DNA of 64,000 nucleotides from Vesta saturnalis (GCA_036346205.1 JARFJB010002009.1:910001-974000); one strand, 5' to 3'. Shown: positions 10,211-21,886, numbered from the stretch's first letter. A program made the numbers and translations. Notes: a model not told the origin generated them from the sequence alone.

Positions 10211-11380
10211 ACTCTCTTCTTGTATACGCTATATTTACATACATTGTTAACCCTCAAGAAATCACCTTTAGAAGGCAAACCCAACCGATTGGCACACCTT
10301 TGACAAAAAAAATAATCATACTTTTTAATTCTAAACTTTAAAACATATCACGCACATAGAAACCCAGAAAATTAATTTGAATTTTAAGTAATTAATAAAA
10401 TAAGATTTATTTCTGTTGACTGAGACATCAGGAACAGTCTTTAATATTTATCCTATTAAAATGAGTAGATTAATACACCAAAAAATGTTGTGCTAAGTTA
10501 ACGACTAATAAATAATGTTATGATTATTATTTTTTTTTATTTTTTCTTGATAAAACTAATTAATTATGTCGACACTAATGTAATAATATTATGAAAAATT
10601 CGGCGATTTTAAAAAATGTTTCATCGTTGCGTTATTAATTTTAATGTGGCTATTCATGTGTGCATACAATCGCCAAACACATCAAATGCCTTCAAATGGT
10701 GGTTAACCTTGAAAATACATCACTTCTTTTAACTATAATTATATACATCTTTGATCCGGAAATGTATTTTTATTCCTTTTTGCATAGTGGATTCCTGCAT
10801 TTTGTTATACAGCTTCAACTTTTTTTTACCTTCTACGCTTAGAAAACTTGATTTCTATTTTTAATCTATTCTGTATTCTTTTGCACATTGTCTAGATGTA
10901 TATTACAGGCACCCTGTAATTTGTATCTTATTAATTTTTGTTCTTTTTGTTTCAGGTAAGACGGTTACACCACTTTCATATTTTGGGCATTGCTGTAAGT
11001 GATTTAGTGATACTGTAATAAGAAATTTATTTTAGTGTTGTTCGAGAGGTATCGTTAACGTATCATTAACATACGTTTTCAAACGTGAACGATAATTATG
11101 GCATTTGCTATTAATATAGTTACGTTAATAACTGGGTTTGATAAGTGAAATGTTATACAGTCTTGTAAATGATATTCTGAACACCCTCAACTCAAATATA
11201 GCTAACAATGAAAATATCCCAATCAAAATTTTATTAAATTTCATTTCACTGTTAGAAAAATATTAATATTGTTATAGTACTTTATAAATTATGTTACCGT
11301 AATGTTTGTACTAATTAATATGTGTACTGTGTTTGACCTACGTATACTGTGTTACAAATTTAACAATTTAATCTTAAATT
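10211..11380. other. AT-rich sequence without recognised genes
   Basis: No coding signal that I trust on either strand. One short inverted pair, ATTACAGG and CCTGTAAT, sits at about 10901-10920 and could be two MITE ends head to head. The rest is AT-rich and single-copy within the window. Confidence 0.6.
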
Positions 11381-11794
11381 TAGGGGAGAGGAGTAGATGT
11401 GGGACGTTTTTGACATAATTTAATGTAAATGGTGAAACGTTTTGTTAACTAAATGGGATACCAGCTAACACCATTCAGCATACATTTGGTCACGTATTAG
11501 TATAGTAAATCTAGAGGTGAAGCTGGAAAAAATTAGTAACTAACTGATCTCAGCCGGAGTGTTTAGATAATTATCTCCTATTTAACCTCTCATTCGGTCC
11601 CAGTGGGTGAAGTTTGAAAAAAATCGCCGCCATCTTAGATTTTTTGGTTTTTTCAAATATCTACGTTTACATAATTTTTTCAAAAAAAAAAACTGAAGAG
11701 ATTTTTTATAGAGAATTTCAAATATTTTGCCTCTTATCATTTTTCTCTAAAAGTAAATAATAAGGGAGAGAGAGCAAGTTGTGTAATATTAATA
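11381..11794 (+). repeat. Left inverted arm of the large element
   Basis: Reverse-complement match to 19995-20418. The outermost shared sequence is a degenerate GTAG..GGT.TGGGACG. The innermost shared sequence is GAGAGAGCAAGTTGTGTAATATTAA, matching GAGATAGAGCTATTTTTTAATG in the partner. The terminal bases are not sharply defined. Confidence 0.75.
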
Positions 11795-11796
11795 TA

Positions 11797-14519
11797 CGGG
11801 GTGGTCAACTAAGAATGCAAGGTACTGTATCTGGGAAACTATCCATCGTAGAGGATTGCGCAAAAAAGTTATTACTAAAACGGTCAATACAAAAACCTGG
11901 AAAATATTTTCAAGTTTCTGAAATGGCCGCTTCTGCTATATTAACCTAATACAAAAATAACTGATCTTTGAAGTCGCGGATAATCTGAACTTTTTGTTTG
12001 GCACTTTTGACGTATCTATAAAAATAAAGTGGTGGGGGTATTCAAAGGTTTCCTTAAATCACCCCCGTATCTTCGAAATGGCTAATCCGATTTTAACAAA
12101 TTTGGGCGCGTTGAAAAGGGATTTTCTTAGGCTACAAATGATAATATAATTGAAGTTTTGTTAGTTTCACATGTCGTCGCTAGAGGGCTTTGTTCGACAT
12201 TCCGACATAAACGGTTAATTTTCGCAAAAAATTAAATGCATTGGTATGACTGTTTTTCATTAACAAGTAGCTAAATGATGCCTAAACAAGCTCGCGAACA
12301 CCTCATCTCGATATCTTATTCCTATCCTAAAATATCAGCTAAAGAAAACTTTATACGAAAATCCCTTAAATTTTTATTTTTTTAACTATATTTTTTGGAA
12401 TTGTTTCTATTATGTAAGTTGTGGCCCTAAAAGGACCGATTTAAAGAAGGAAGGTTTTTAATGCCCCGTAAATGCTCGAAATACTGACCATCACTCTGTG
12501 CATAGCTAAGGCCTCTTATGGGTAGGCAAAACTGCAGCTTCAATTTCAGCTCTGGATAGGTTACCTAGAAATTGCGATTTTAAATGTTTGTAAATTTATT
12601 CACCAGAATAAAATCACCCTTTTGAAATCACTACGGACAAGTAAGCAATGCTAAAAGTTATACGAAAAGCCTATTTTTGTTTGTTTAAATGCATATTCAC
12701 TATGGATATATACGAAACATACAATTAATAGAAGCAGGCAATGGAAACAGATACCTAAACAAAACATACATAATCCTCAAATTCTCAATAGTTGTTAATA
12801 CTTTCGCGTTACTTTGAGCAATTTTGTGTTTTCAAAATGCATTTTACGAAAAATGAAGCTGTTGATATGCTTGCGGTTTATTTTGAATGTCTTCAGAATG
12901 CCGCAGTAGCTAAAGAGTTTACGCGGCTCGATATCCAAATCGGCATCCTTGCGATGTAAGAGTTTTTCCCCGATTAGTGGCGAGCTTACGAGCCAATGGT
13001 AATTTTCGGCCTACGTTTCAACGACAAAGAATTGGAAGAACACGAGAAAATATTAACCGTGTTCTGGGCTACATTGAAGGAAATCCTCATGTTAGCACAA
13101 GAGCATTATCCACTGAGTTGTGCATATTACGGACAACGGTTCAAAATATTTTGAAGGACCATAGGTAAGTTCTAATGGCCATCAAAATATATAGGTATTC
13201 GTTTAAACTTTTTAATTACTTTAAGAATGCACCCATATCATGTCGTTTTCCATCAGGCCTTGAAACAAGAAGATTTTGATCGACTATTGCCATTGGATGT
13301 TAGGCATGATACGTGAAAATAGAGAATGTTTATTTCAAATTCTTTGGACCGAGGAAACCACCTTCAGTAGTGACGGGAGAGTCAATCTGCACAATATGCA
13401 TTATTAGTCTGCAGAAAATCCCCATTGGTTGCGTGAAGTTCAGCGCCAAGGACGTTGGAGTTTAAATGTATGGTGTGGCATACTGGGAGGCAGAATTATT
13501 GGGCCATATTTTTCGAGCAACCCCTGAATGGCAATGTATTTCTTGACTTTTGGCCAATCAACTACCGTTGTTGTTGGAAGATGTGCCTCTGGAAACAAGG
13601 AAAAATTATTTTGCAGTTGGATGGTTGCCCAGCACATTTTGCTATTAATGTACGAGAGCATATTAATGCAGTATTTCAACAGCTAGAGAAGATATGAAAA
13701 ACCGATTTCGTAACGCAATACGTAACATACCGAGAGCCGAAATTGAAGCTGTAGTTTTGACTAGTCATGAGAGGCTTTAGCAAAGCATAGAGCGTGATGG
13801 TCAGCATTTCGAGGGTTTACGAGGGCGTTAAAACCTTCCTCCTTTAAAACGGTCCTTTTAGGGCCACAACTTACATAATAGAAACAATTCCAGAAAAATA
13901 TAGTTAAAAAATAAAAATTTAAGGGATTTTCGTATAAAGTTTTCTTTGGTCGATATTTTAGGTTAGGAACAAGATATCGAGATGCGGTTTTCGCGAGTTA
14001 GGCATCATTTAGCTTCTTGTTCATGAAAAAAGTCATACCAATGCATTTAGTTTTTGCGAAAATTAACCGTTTCTGTTGGAATGTCGAACAAAGCCGCTCT
14101 AGCAACGACAAGTGAAACTAACAAAACTTCAATTATTTTATCATTTGTAGCGTCACAGAAAAGCACTTTTCAATCGTTACGCCCAACGGATTACTTGAAG
14201 ATACGGGGGTGATTTAAGGAAACCTTTGAATACCCCCACCGCTTTATTTTTATAGATACGTCAAAAGCGCCAAACAAAAAGTTCAGATTATCCTCGACTT
14301 TAAAGATCAGTTATTTTTATATTAGGTTAATGTAGCAGATTTCACAGAAACATCACTTTTAGATTCAAGATTGCAGTTACGCCCTAGCGGCCATTTGAAA
14401 AACTTGAAAATATTTTCCAGGTTTTTGTATTGGCCGTTTTAGTAAAATTTTTTTGCGCAAGCCTCTACGATGAATAGTTTCCCAGATACAGTACCTCTCA
14501 TTCCTAGTTGGCCACCCTG
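11797..14519 (+). mobile_element. Mariner-like element with TIRs of about 660 bp
   Basis: Ends CGGGGTGGTCAACTAAGAAT and the inverted partner ATTCCTAGTTGGCCACCCTG, flanked by TA (11795-11796 and 14520-14521). The inverted repeats run roughly 11797-12455 and 13830-14519, far longer than the roughly 30 bp of classical mariners. The centre holds a transposase relic. It inserted next to the left arm of the large outer element. Confidence 0.8.
12838..13830 (+). pseudogene. Mariner-like transposase relic (DUF4817-type N-terminus)
   Basis: Begins with ATG and MHFTKNEAVDMLAVYFEC, the N-terminal pattern of this arthropod family (FT..E..DML..Y), and LVASLRANGNFRP marks the end of the first helix-turn-helix. 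The second, NPHVSTRALSTEL (13085-13120), is in another frame after a stop at 12957. Later blocks include the ILW-TEE block (first catalytic Asp position, here Glu, about 13340), the WCGILG-type block in frameshifted form (about 13470), DVPLETRKN (about 13580), ILQLDGCPAHFAINVREH (13600-13660, second Asp intact), and a final RNAIRNIPRAEIEAV. The region carrying the third catalytic residue is deleted between about 13697 and 13700. Confidence 0.8.
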
Positions 14520-14566
14520 TACATTAAATAAGTATTAATTTAAGCCTTAAATTTATACACATTATA

Positions 14567-15341
14567 TTAAAAAAGTTCTTCTATGACGTCATCATGAGCG
14601 TCATTCTCCTCCGCCAAAGAACAAAAGTTTGTGCAACTTATTCCATAACATTGACCACTCTTGGAAGAAAATTTGAGACCCAGTTTTCTGTAGGAACAGT
14701 TTTTACAGCACTGCTCAGGAGGCGCTACATCTTCTGTGGATTGTATAGGTATCAGGTTACCTTTCTGATCCTGTGTCCACCCATATTGCAAAGGATCTAA
14801 TTTATTACCAATCCATTCTTGGATCTAAAAAACACACCTTGCAAAACTTTATTATATCTTTACAATTACCTGAATGTATGTCCTGAGCAGACGTTGTTGT
14901 ACCGAATTTTCAGTTGGAGACAAAGTAGCTAAGTTAAACGTAGACTTAAGGCCTTATCTTGATGTGATTCTATTGTGTAAAGTGTATCTCAAATGGGTAA
15001 CATCTTTAATATGGATTGGACAGTTAGTTATAAAGCTTCAATAGATAATTTAATCCTGACTGAAGGAAGTCATTTTTGTTAGCATTATTGTCTAAAAATA
15101 TGCCAAGGTATCGACAAAGATCGTTATCTTTTTTTAGTAGGGACAGGTATATTTTTCTTTATTTATTGAATAAAAAGGACGTAGTATCACAGCCTGATAT
15201 GGCCTGTAAAAACAATATGTGTTTTTTCAGACATCCCAGTTTATCAGATATCTTTGATATTTTGTCACCTTTTGCTGCTTTCCTCGGATGAAGCATGGAT
15301 ATATTTTATTTTTCGAATGATGTATAAGCAAAACCATCATT
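14567..15341 (-). pseudogene. C-terminal part of large element protein, Cys-rich tail
   Basis: Minus-strand continuation of the gene after the Penelope insertion. It resumes as VLLIHHSKNKIYPCF, then RGKQQKV, passes through stops, then STFNLATLSPTENSVQQ (about 14910), then IQEWIGNKLDPLQYGWTQD (about 14760-14830), and a Cys-rich tail with CCKNCSYRKLGLKFSS and CYGISCTNFCS. The tail matches a recurrent arthropod repeat-protein pattern (NCKKGC...CSCRKAGLKCS..C..C.G..C.N), with some Cys lost here. The function of the tail is unknown; zinc or DNA binding is an inference from the cysteines. Confidence 0.65.
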
Positions 15342-15403
15342 GCTGTATTATAAGTGTTTTGTAACTGTGGTTTCCTATTAGTGGAGTTGATCGGCCTATT
15401 TCC

Positions 15404-15481
15404 ACAGTTTATGCTTTTGAGCGCGACGTTTTGGAAGCGGACTCTGTTTCCGTCATCAGGCTTAGTCCTGAGAAGGACTGT
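15404..15481 (-). ncRNA. Candidate hammerhead ribozyme (Penelope copy 2)
   Basis: On the minus strand: CTGATGA (15459-15453), stem II CGGAA...TTCC, then a degenerate AAAAC where GAAAC is expected, then GTC (15427-15425), with outer ACAGT and ACTGT able to close helix I. A 2-bp helix III (AC with GT) has no loop, as in minimal retroelement hammerheads thought to act as dimers. The G-to-A change in the GAAA half should impair cleavage in this copy. Confidence 0.55.
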
Positions 15482-15531
15482 TTTCGCATTTGAGTCGAAT
15501 TCATATGTTATATTTTTTTCCCCAAGCACTT

Positions 15532-15606
15532 GACTACTCTCTGATTCGAACTTGGTACCTTTCACTTACTAGTCTGACACCTTTATCACTGAGCCACTGA
15601 GTAATC
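15532..15606 (-). other. tRNA-like sequence in Penelope tail (copy 2)
   Basis: 75 bases, same size as in copy 1. It has acceptor-like GATTACTC and GAGTAGTC ends, an A-box-like TGGCTCAGTG, an anticodon-loop-like CTAGTAA, and a B-box core GTTCGAATC that matches the tRNA consensus. Stem pairing apart from the acceptor is weak. It may supply an internal pol III promoter or be a tRNA-derived module captured by the element. Confidence 0.6.
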
Positions 15607-16307
15607 CAATATATATTTTTAAAATTTATATATTAAACTTTTTCGTGATTGCTCAGAGTTTATTGCGCATGTTGCGCCGTAACTTCTTGCGCAGGTGTAT
15701 TGCGCTTAAGCTCTTCGCGCGTTATTGAAATCCATATGGGTTTCATTTCTACACCAGCTTGGCTTATTGGATTTTATGCTAGTGCGATGTATGTGGCTTA
15801 TTTGAGTTTCCGACGAGTTGTTCTCGTCCTTTGCCACTATCTGTATGTTATACCATTGGATGCGGTGGTCTTCGTTCCAGACATGTTCGGCGATTTTTGA
15901 TCTTTATGTTTCGCCCTTTCGAACGTTGTTCTTATGTTCCTGTGTTCTCACTTTGAGTGGTCTACTGCTCTCTCCTATGTATGCTCTGCCGCATTCGCAT
16001 GGTAGGTTGCATACCCAATTCTTGGAATTCTGATCTTCATTGTATGGTTTGATTTTGGTGAGTATTCCCTGAGCGTTCTGGTCGATTTGAAGGCAGTTCG
16101 TAACTTGTATTTGCTGCCTATCCTTCGTATTTTGTCTGAGGTACCTTGTATATATGCTATTATCGCTGTATATTTGGGTTCTTCTTTTCGGTTACCCTTT
16201 CCTGTTTAGATTAAGTGTTAGATCAGGGTAGCCATTTTCTTTGAGTGTTCTAGCGATATTTTCTTTTCTCTGTTCAGGTCCTGTTGTTTTGAGTATATTG
16301 TTTTTGC

Positions 16308-19300
16308 ACTACCATTATATCAGTGTCTTCTGAGATAACTGTGACATGGTTTTTGGACATAGATAATTCCACAGCTGTTGAGGTGATAAAAAAATCTGCA
16401 TCCCTTGCCGCTTCATGCACGTTTTTAAAATAGGTTCGAAGGATCTTTATAAACAGCATTTTATTGTGACTATTCTTCGAAAAATCACCTTGTGGTACAA
16501 TTACTGAAGCCTGGGCATGTATGGAAATTTCTAAGCTGCCCTTTTGCTCTGCGTTTTTGCAGACTGTCTTCAGTAACATATCCTTTTCATAGCCGTCGAA
16601 GACTATGCCACAACTCTTATTATAATTGTGAATTACATGATTAACATATTGCAGAAAAATATCATTATATGTGTCTGGTCTATGTCATGAGACTTGGTAT
16701 AGGAGATATCCTCCATCGATAACATAAACAGTGTCTGACTGAGGGCTACTGTCTGGATTATGAATCTTATCAAGTTCCTGAAGAAGTTGAGATTTTGTTC
16801 TCCTTCTCAAATTCCCATCTTTAAAAAGTGACAAAGGGTATGGCGATAGTTCAAATTTGAAGCAATCTTGTATTTCTTCCGATGTTTTATTTAAACAAAT
16901 TATTCTGTTGAAAAGTTGCATAGGGTTAAAGCTGTTTAGTTTAATGCTACTATTCACTGAAGCAAAGTTTTTATATTTTCCTTTCTTTTGTTTTGTTTTT
17001 CCAATACGATTATTATTTTTGCCTTGTCACAATTTACATTAGGAGAAGCTATTATTCCTGTTGAAATGGATAAGAAATCGGAGCACTTAAAAGAATTGTG
17101 ATCTTGTAGCCACTCAACAATTGTCTTTATATCATTTTCATTTCACCGTTGTCAGCGTTAGTTAAATCAATATGCTGACTTTACTTCAACAAATTCTTCT
17201 AGAGATGTACAAACAGAGACCCATGATGACATACTTGATATTCATCTCTCTAAAGAGGAATCAGCAAATCCACGGCCTTGGGTCAGGCCTCCTTGAGTTT
17301 TCATTGCTCTCATCAGGCTTTGCTCAATAACCATATCGCTCCACATTCCTGACCAAAATTTATTTGTTCAGCGAATGGTAAAACAAAACGCTGATATTTT
17401 TTGTCATTGATAGGTTTTAATTTTTCGATTTGGAGTAAATAAAGATGTGCACATTTGGCATAGTTATACAGTCCAGTTGCATAAAATATAGGAATCATGT
17501 GTTTAATGCCGAGAATGTGAAGCCACCAGATACCCATTTTTTCAGCTCGTACTAAAAGTTTTATTAAATTTATTACATTCTAGTAATTTGCCCATAATTT
17601 TCTTGTTCTACTGATGTTAGCTAATTCATCAACTTTTTTTGTGATTTTTATCTTCAATTTCAGTAGCTGATTTTCTTCGATGGCGTTTAGTTTGGGATTG
17701 TTACTAAAATGTTGAATATTCTGGACATCGTCGTCAGTTAGTGACAGTACTTCTGGGTCGTTTAAGATAATCAAAATTAAAGCTTCATGTATTATGAAAT
17801 CTCCTCGTAAAGCTTTAGAATAGACATGGGCCCTCATCATGTGTGGTACAGTATTTTTTGCATATACAGTTTCTAACAACTCTTCTATGCCACTTCCGCC
17901 CATAATATTTCCAACACTCCCCATAAATGACATTAAAGTGTGAAATCCTACAAGCCTTACAATAACAGAGGATACAATATCATTTCTATTTGAGCCTATT
18001 ACGATAATGTATAGCCTTCTGAAAAAGTGGTTGATCAAACGTAACAATACAGCTTATTTTTTTCTGCCGCAGATAAAGGGTCTCTATAAATTGTGTTCAA
18101 GTTTCCGGGGTCCAAGTTGATGAATGGCAAGGGTGTAATACTTGTATCCATGTTTAAGAAGTCAGATTTAAGGGTAGACGTAAATCCACCACAGGATATT
18201 GATGAAAAGGATAGGACCTTGCCAGTTATCCACAAACTGTCTAGTAATAATGGTAAATGTTCATACTTAGCACATGCGTGTCGTTACAACACGTTACCTG
18301 TTTTTGCAGGTTTTTTTGTAGAACTGTAATAAAAAGGATTGACAGAATAACAAATTATTACACCATAATGTTTTAAAATCTTAGCTGTAATCGTGCGCTG
18401 CCAAATTTTCCACTATTTGAAGCCAAAACTCGATTCTTTGGCCTAGGAATAGTTTGAATTTTGGAGCTTTTAGAAGGCGAACAACACATCGAATGAAAAT
18501 TTTCATGATCATCGATTGTTCTAATGTTAAAATCTGCATTGTCATACACGAGCTGCACAAAACTTTCGTCAGAAATAAAGTATTTGTGATTAGTAATCGC
18601 CGAACTTTCAAATACCAAACATTTCGAATAAGACACAGATACACCCAGAGCTGCAAGTACGTCAATTAAATATCTTGATGCAAATTTTCGATGGAATTGA
18701 ATTCCTAGGCCGAACATCACAGGTGATAGAAAGGATTTAGCGCGTACCTCCTGATTTGACGTCATCACAAGAAGGATACTCGTCTAAATTAGTAACTATT
18801 GCCCTAATGTCTTCTCTTAATATTTGGGCGGCTGCTTTAAGAATGGAAACCCGTTCTTCATCAGGTGAATTGTTTCTATTCTCTTGTCGTTTTCAATAAA
18901 CCAATCATGAAATACAAGTTGTTCACATTTGTTCTTTAAACATATCACCGATACTTTTCCAGAAATATCCGCAATTATTACATTATCTTGATATATTTTT
19001 TTGAAATCTTGATTTTAAATTTTTTTCTGACCATGGCTCTGTGTCATGAGACAAATAGGACTTCAGTTTCTCAAGCAATTCTTTTATGGTAACTTGACAA
19101 TTTTCACACTCATTTTCAATATCTTGACATAACATAGTAAATGCGTCTTCGAGAGTATTATCTAAAGGTCTTCCTACTATTTCAGTAGTTTTCCCCTTCA
19201 AAAACACGCTGTAACAACTGGCATGGTATATTGCCCCAGCTGCTACAAGATCCATTTCGTTGCATATCCTTCTATACAATTCTCTACTCCACTCATGGTT

Positions 19301-19390
19301 TCTCTCCTGACAGCAAGCAAGAACCGTGCTTGTTGAATTCAGTGTAGCAGTTGAGCGAATCGTTCACATTTTCTTTTTATTCTTCAGGGC
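16308..19390 (-). pseudogene. Large element protein, N-terminal and central part with PIN/XPG-like motif
   Basis: Read on the minus strand from about 19390 downward. Blocks in order: LACCQERNHEWSRELY, then AAGAIYHASCYSVF (paired Cys, about 19190-19330); a middle block with FHRKFASRYLIDVLAALG, SFVQLVYDNADFNIRTIDD and NFHSMCC (about 18480-18720); PLPFINLDPGNLNTIY and VRLVGFHTLMSFMGSVGNI (about 17890-18150); ATGLYNYAKCAHLYLLQ (about 17450) and GGLTQGRGFADS (about 17260-17300); MQLFNRIICL; VYVIDGGYLLYQV (about 16690); ARDADFFITSTAVELS and VISEDTDIMVV (about 16310-16420). The last two resemble the acidic PIN/XPG nuclease signature. This order recurs in uncharacterised arthropod repeat proteins that I know only by pattern. 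Stops and frameshifts break it. Confidence 0.65.
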
Positions 19391-19994
19391 AACTATGCCA
19401 ATGCTCTCGACACAAAAAAAAACAATGTTGTGGCTCTTTATCACGAATTTTTTATTACATTTAGAAAGTTCAGTTCTTCGCGAATATGACTTGCGTTCAC
19501 TAAACTTAGCAATCGTTTGGAAGTTATTTGGACTGTCTTTTCACTATTGTCTTGTCACAAATGGCAAATATGTTTTTTAACGAAGCTATTAGTCGCTTTC
19601 CGAGTTTAAACAGTTAAGGATCGTTCTAAAACTTAATATTTCCGCTCATAAACAAACGCAATCTTACGCTTAAATGTAACCTTAAAATCGTAACGATACA
19701 CTCACTACAGAAAGAACAATACAACTAAATCAAAATTAATGCTGAACACGGACGACGCAATCCGAACGAACGTAATTGGTGGGATTTGTTGCTATGCAAA
19801 TATCGCGACGCGCTTCTGTGTCTTGTCGGTCATACTTTAAAGGAATGCGTTAACTATTGTTTATTATAAACATATTTAACTAATCTTCATTGTATAAAGG
19901 TGCACTTATAATACAAGGTTTGTGTATTTTAATATCAGTCAGACGTTAAAGTCAGTGTATTTCACATTTTGTTCAACAAGTATAATAAAAGTAG
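19391..19994. other. 5' flank of the large element gene
   Basis: Upstream (minus-strand sense) of the N-terminal Cys block and inside the right arm. It is expected to hold a promoter and perhaps a 5' exon. I see no clear TATA box, initiator or splice pair that I would assert. Confidence 0.4.
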
Positions 19995-20418
19995 AAAATT
20001 TATAAAACCTACATTAAAAAATAGCTCTATCTCTGCTTTTATCAACTTTAGAGAAAAAATGGTAAATGGTAAAATATTCATAATTTCATACTCTACAAAA
20101 AATGTCTTTCGTTTTTTTGAAAGAATTTATGCAAACAGAGATATTTGAAAAAAAACAAAATCCAAGATGGCGGCGATTTTTTTAAAACTTCCCCCACTGG
20201 GACCGAATGGGACTTTTGAGGGGTTAAATAGAATATCATTACCTAAACGTTCCCGCTGAGATCAGCTGGTTACTAATTTTTTCCACCCTTACGTATAATA
20301 TTTAGCTACGTTTACTATACTATATACTGTAAATCACGAAACATAAATGTTGAAGCAAAAATTTGTTTAACTACATATTGAACTGATCTTTTCGTCCCAT
20401 ACCTCCTACAATGCAGTG
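19995..20418 (-). repeat. Right inverted arm of the large element
   Basis: Partner of 11381-11794. It contains AAGATGGCGGCGATTTTT and CCCCACTGGGACCGAATGGG, inverted relative to the left arm. Confidence 0.75.
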
Positions 20419-20739
20419 GGTTTGGGACAGCGAGCAGGAAATATGAGACAGGAGGACATCGCACCAAAAGTGCCTAGGTACCTTTGGTTATCTAAGCTAG
20501 AATTAAAAGACAGACCCAGATATGCAACTATATTTGCATTTTGAAACAACTCATAAAAATAAAAGTGTTTTTAAAGTAAATTATCAAATTACGACAGGTT
20601 AATTTCAAAATGATGAACGGAAAAAATTCTTTCACTTTAATACATCGCTCTGGCGAATGCAGCTTATGTCATCGACCTGGGGAAACACGAATCCAATCTC
20701 ATAAACTTACTATTCCTCTCTACAGATACCGACAAAATG
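20419..20739. other. Unassigned spacer
   Basis: Between the right arm of the large element and the pogo-type tail. A plus-strand stretch near 20660 reads RSGECSLCHRPGETRIQ, with one C-X2-C pair. It is too short to assign. Confidence 0.4.
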
Positions 20740-21130
20740 AATTAATCTTGTTTTAGTGGGAAATTTAACTAAAATGAAATCCCCAAATTCCAAATTCGAA
20801 AAATCAAAGTCACCACTAAGGGAGTTTTCCATATCACCATCAGAGTAATCATATAATATAGGATCTTCCTCCGAACTAGAGCTTTCCTTGGGAATTAACT
20901 GTTTCTTTTTACAACATTAGGCTTTTTCGCTAATGTCAACGATTGATCCAACTTGAATATTCGTTTAGCTTTCTCCTTTTGTCTTTACCTCTTCTTTCTC
21001 AGAAGTATCCGTAAGTATTCGTATTATTCCTAGCCGTGGGCCAGGTTGAGCCGTTTTCTTTGAAGGTACTTTTGGAAATGGATACAAAATCTACAACAAA
21101 AGTCAATGAGTGTAGGCACATCTATCTACT
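20740..21130 (-). pseudogene. Possible C-terminal tail of a pogo-type transposase
   Basis: The minus strand gives, across frames, QKEKAKRIFKLDQSLTLA, then an acidic Ser/Glu run (SSSSEEDPILYDYSDGD) and FDFSNLEFGDFI followed by VKFPTKTRLIHFVGI. A basic stretch, an acidic stretch and a GDF.LV.F.TK...FVG block form the tail often seen after DDE domains in pogo/jerky-like transposases. No DDE core is present nearby, so this is a truncated relic and the call is tentative. Confidence 0.4.
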
Positions 21131-21424
21131 AAATGAAATCTACCTGGGGCACGGTTCCTTCTTTATTTAGAGATCCCGATGCAGAGACTAAAGAGAGGCG
21201 TTTTTATGAAGACTGACTCAAGCAAGTGGACGCTGAAGCTGAATTTGAATTTGGGGGTGTGCGTTCCTGACGGGGTTGGGGCAGTAAACTCCCAAAAGTA
21301 TCGGTATACACCTATCTCAATTATCAATTTCCATCTTATTTTTTTATCTCCATTTTTTACTAAAACGGATATTGGTCACGATGGAATCTTCATTTACAAA
21401 ATCTAACGCATACACAATATAACG
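21131..21424. other. Unassigned spacer
   Basis: Contains an open frame of 75 codons (21179-21406) with no family pattern. Nothing supported. Confidence 0.4.
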
Positions 21425-21700
21425 TCATGCCATTGGATAGATTTGGTCATTTAACTTGGCCACCGCGATCACTAGATCTATCGTCAAACGATTTCTTCCT
21501 TTGGGGACACTTCAAATCTAAAATTTATAATGAAGCTCCCATTAGCAATGTCGACGAATTAAAAAATTGTGTACTTACTGCATGTAATGAGTTCAGCCCC
21601 ATTTTTTTTAAATACTGTTCAAGAATTTCGTAATCGCTTAAGATACTGTTTAAAATGTCAAGAGTGGCACTTCGAATATTTGTTGTAATTACTTTCATAT
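21425..21700 (+). pseudogene. Mariner-like transposase relic, C-terminal third
   Basis: Reads MPLDRFGHLTWPPRSLDL, then SSNDFFLWGHFKSKIYNEA and VDELKNCVLTACNEF. It matches the WPPRSPDLTP.DFFLWG block around the third catalytic residue (SSND here for the usual TPLD or TPCD) and the downstream helix. A weaker continuation to about 21700 is out of frame. The N-terminal two thirds and both TIRs are missing. Confidence 0.8.
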
Positions 21701-21883
21701 CATTCACGTTAAAGTTTCTGCATTACATTCATGTAGCAGGCACATAACCTACAAATACCGAAAAGGCTGGTTCAGTTTCAATTGTGAATTGCACATATCC
21801 TATAGATTGATGCGTTCTTTTTAAACTGAACATAGGGATAATTATATCGTGTGCAAAATGGTATGTTCGGATTAAACAAAACG

Positions 21884-21886
<3 letters not shown>
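21701..21886. other. Unassigned spacer
   Basis: Short AT-rich stretch before a TA microsatellite. No feature seen. Confidence 0.4.

Larger units (their letters stand above)
15342..16307 (-). mobile_element. Penelope-like retroelement, copy 2 (5'-truncated)
   Basis: Reverse complement of the 3' 960 bp of copy 1, from a point matching 8562 to the shared end ACACTTATAATACAG. It keeps the GIY-YIG region (frameshifted; minus strand about 15655-16100) and the tRNA-like and hammerhead-like tail. It lies within the large element gene, whose reading continues on both sides (EDTDIMVV before, VLLIHHS after). Possible target duplication: ATGGTAGTG next to the 5' end and ATGGTTTTG next to the 3' end. Truncation of the 5' end is usual for target-primed elements. 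Confidence 0.85.
11381..20418 (-). mobile_element. Large inverted-end element with nuclease-like protein (Academ-like?)
   Basis: Two inverted arms of about 410 bp (11381-11794 and 19995-20418) enclose one long minus-strand protein relic. The arms share blocks such as TTAGTAAC.AGCTGATCTCAGC, CGGTCCCAGTGGG and AATCGCCGCCATCTT. Three layers are visible: the outer element, a Penelope copy inside its gene (15342-16307), and a long-TIR mariner between the gene's 3' end and the left arm (11797-14519). The single ORF, the inverted ends and the PIN/XPG-like motif suggest a DNA transposon. Academ is the superfamily known to carry an XPG-type nuclease, but I did not identify a DDE core, so that assignment is tentative. 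Confidence 0.6.

Noticed and set aside
18093..18669. Plus-strand open frames of 71-78 codons over the large element gene
   Set aside because: Antisense shadows of the minus-strand protein relic, which carries the recognisable blocks.
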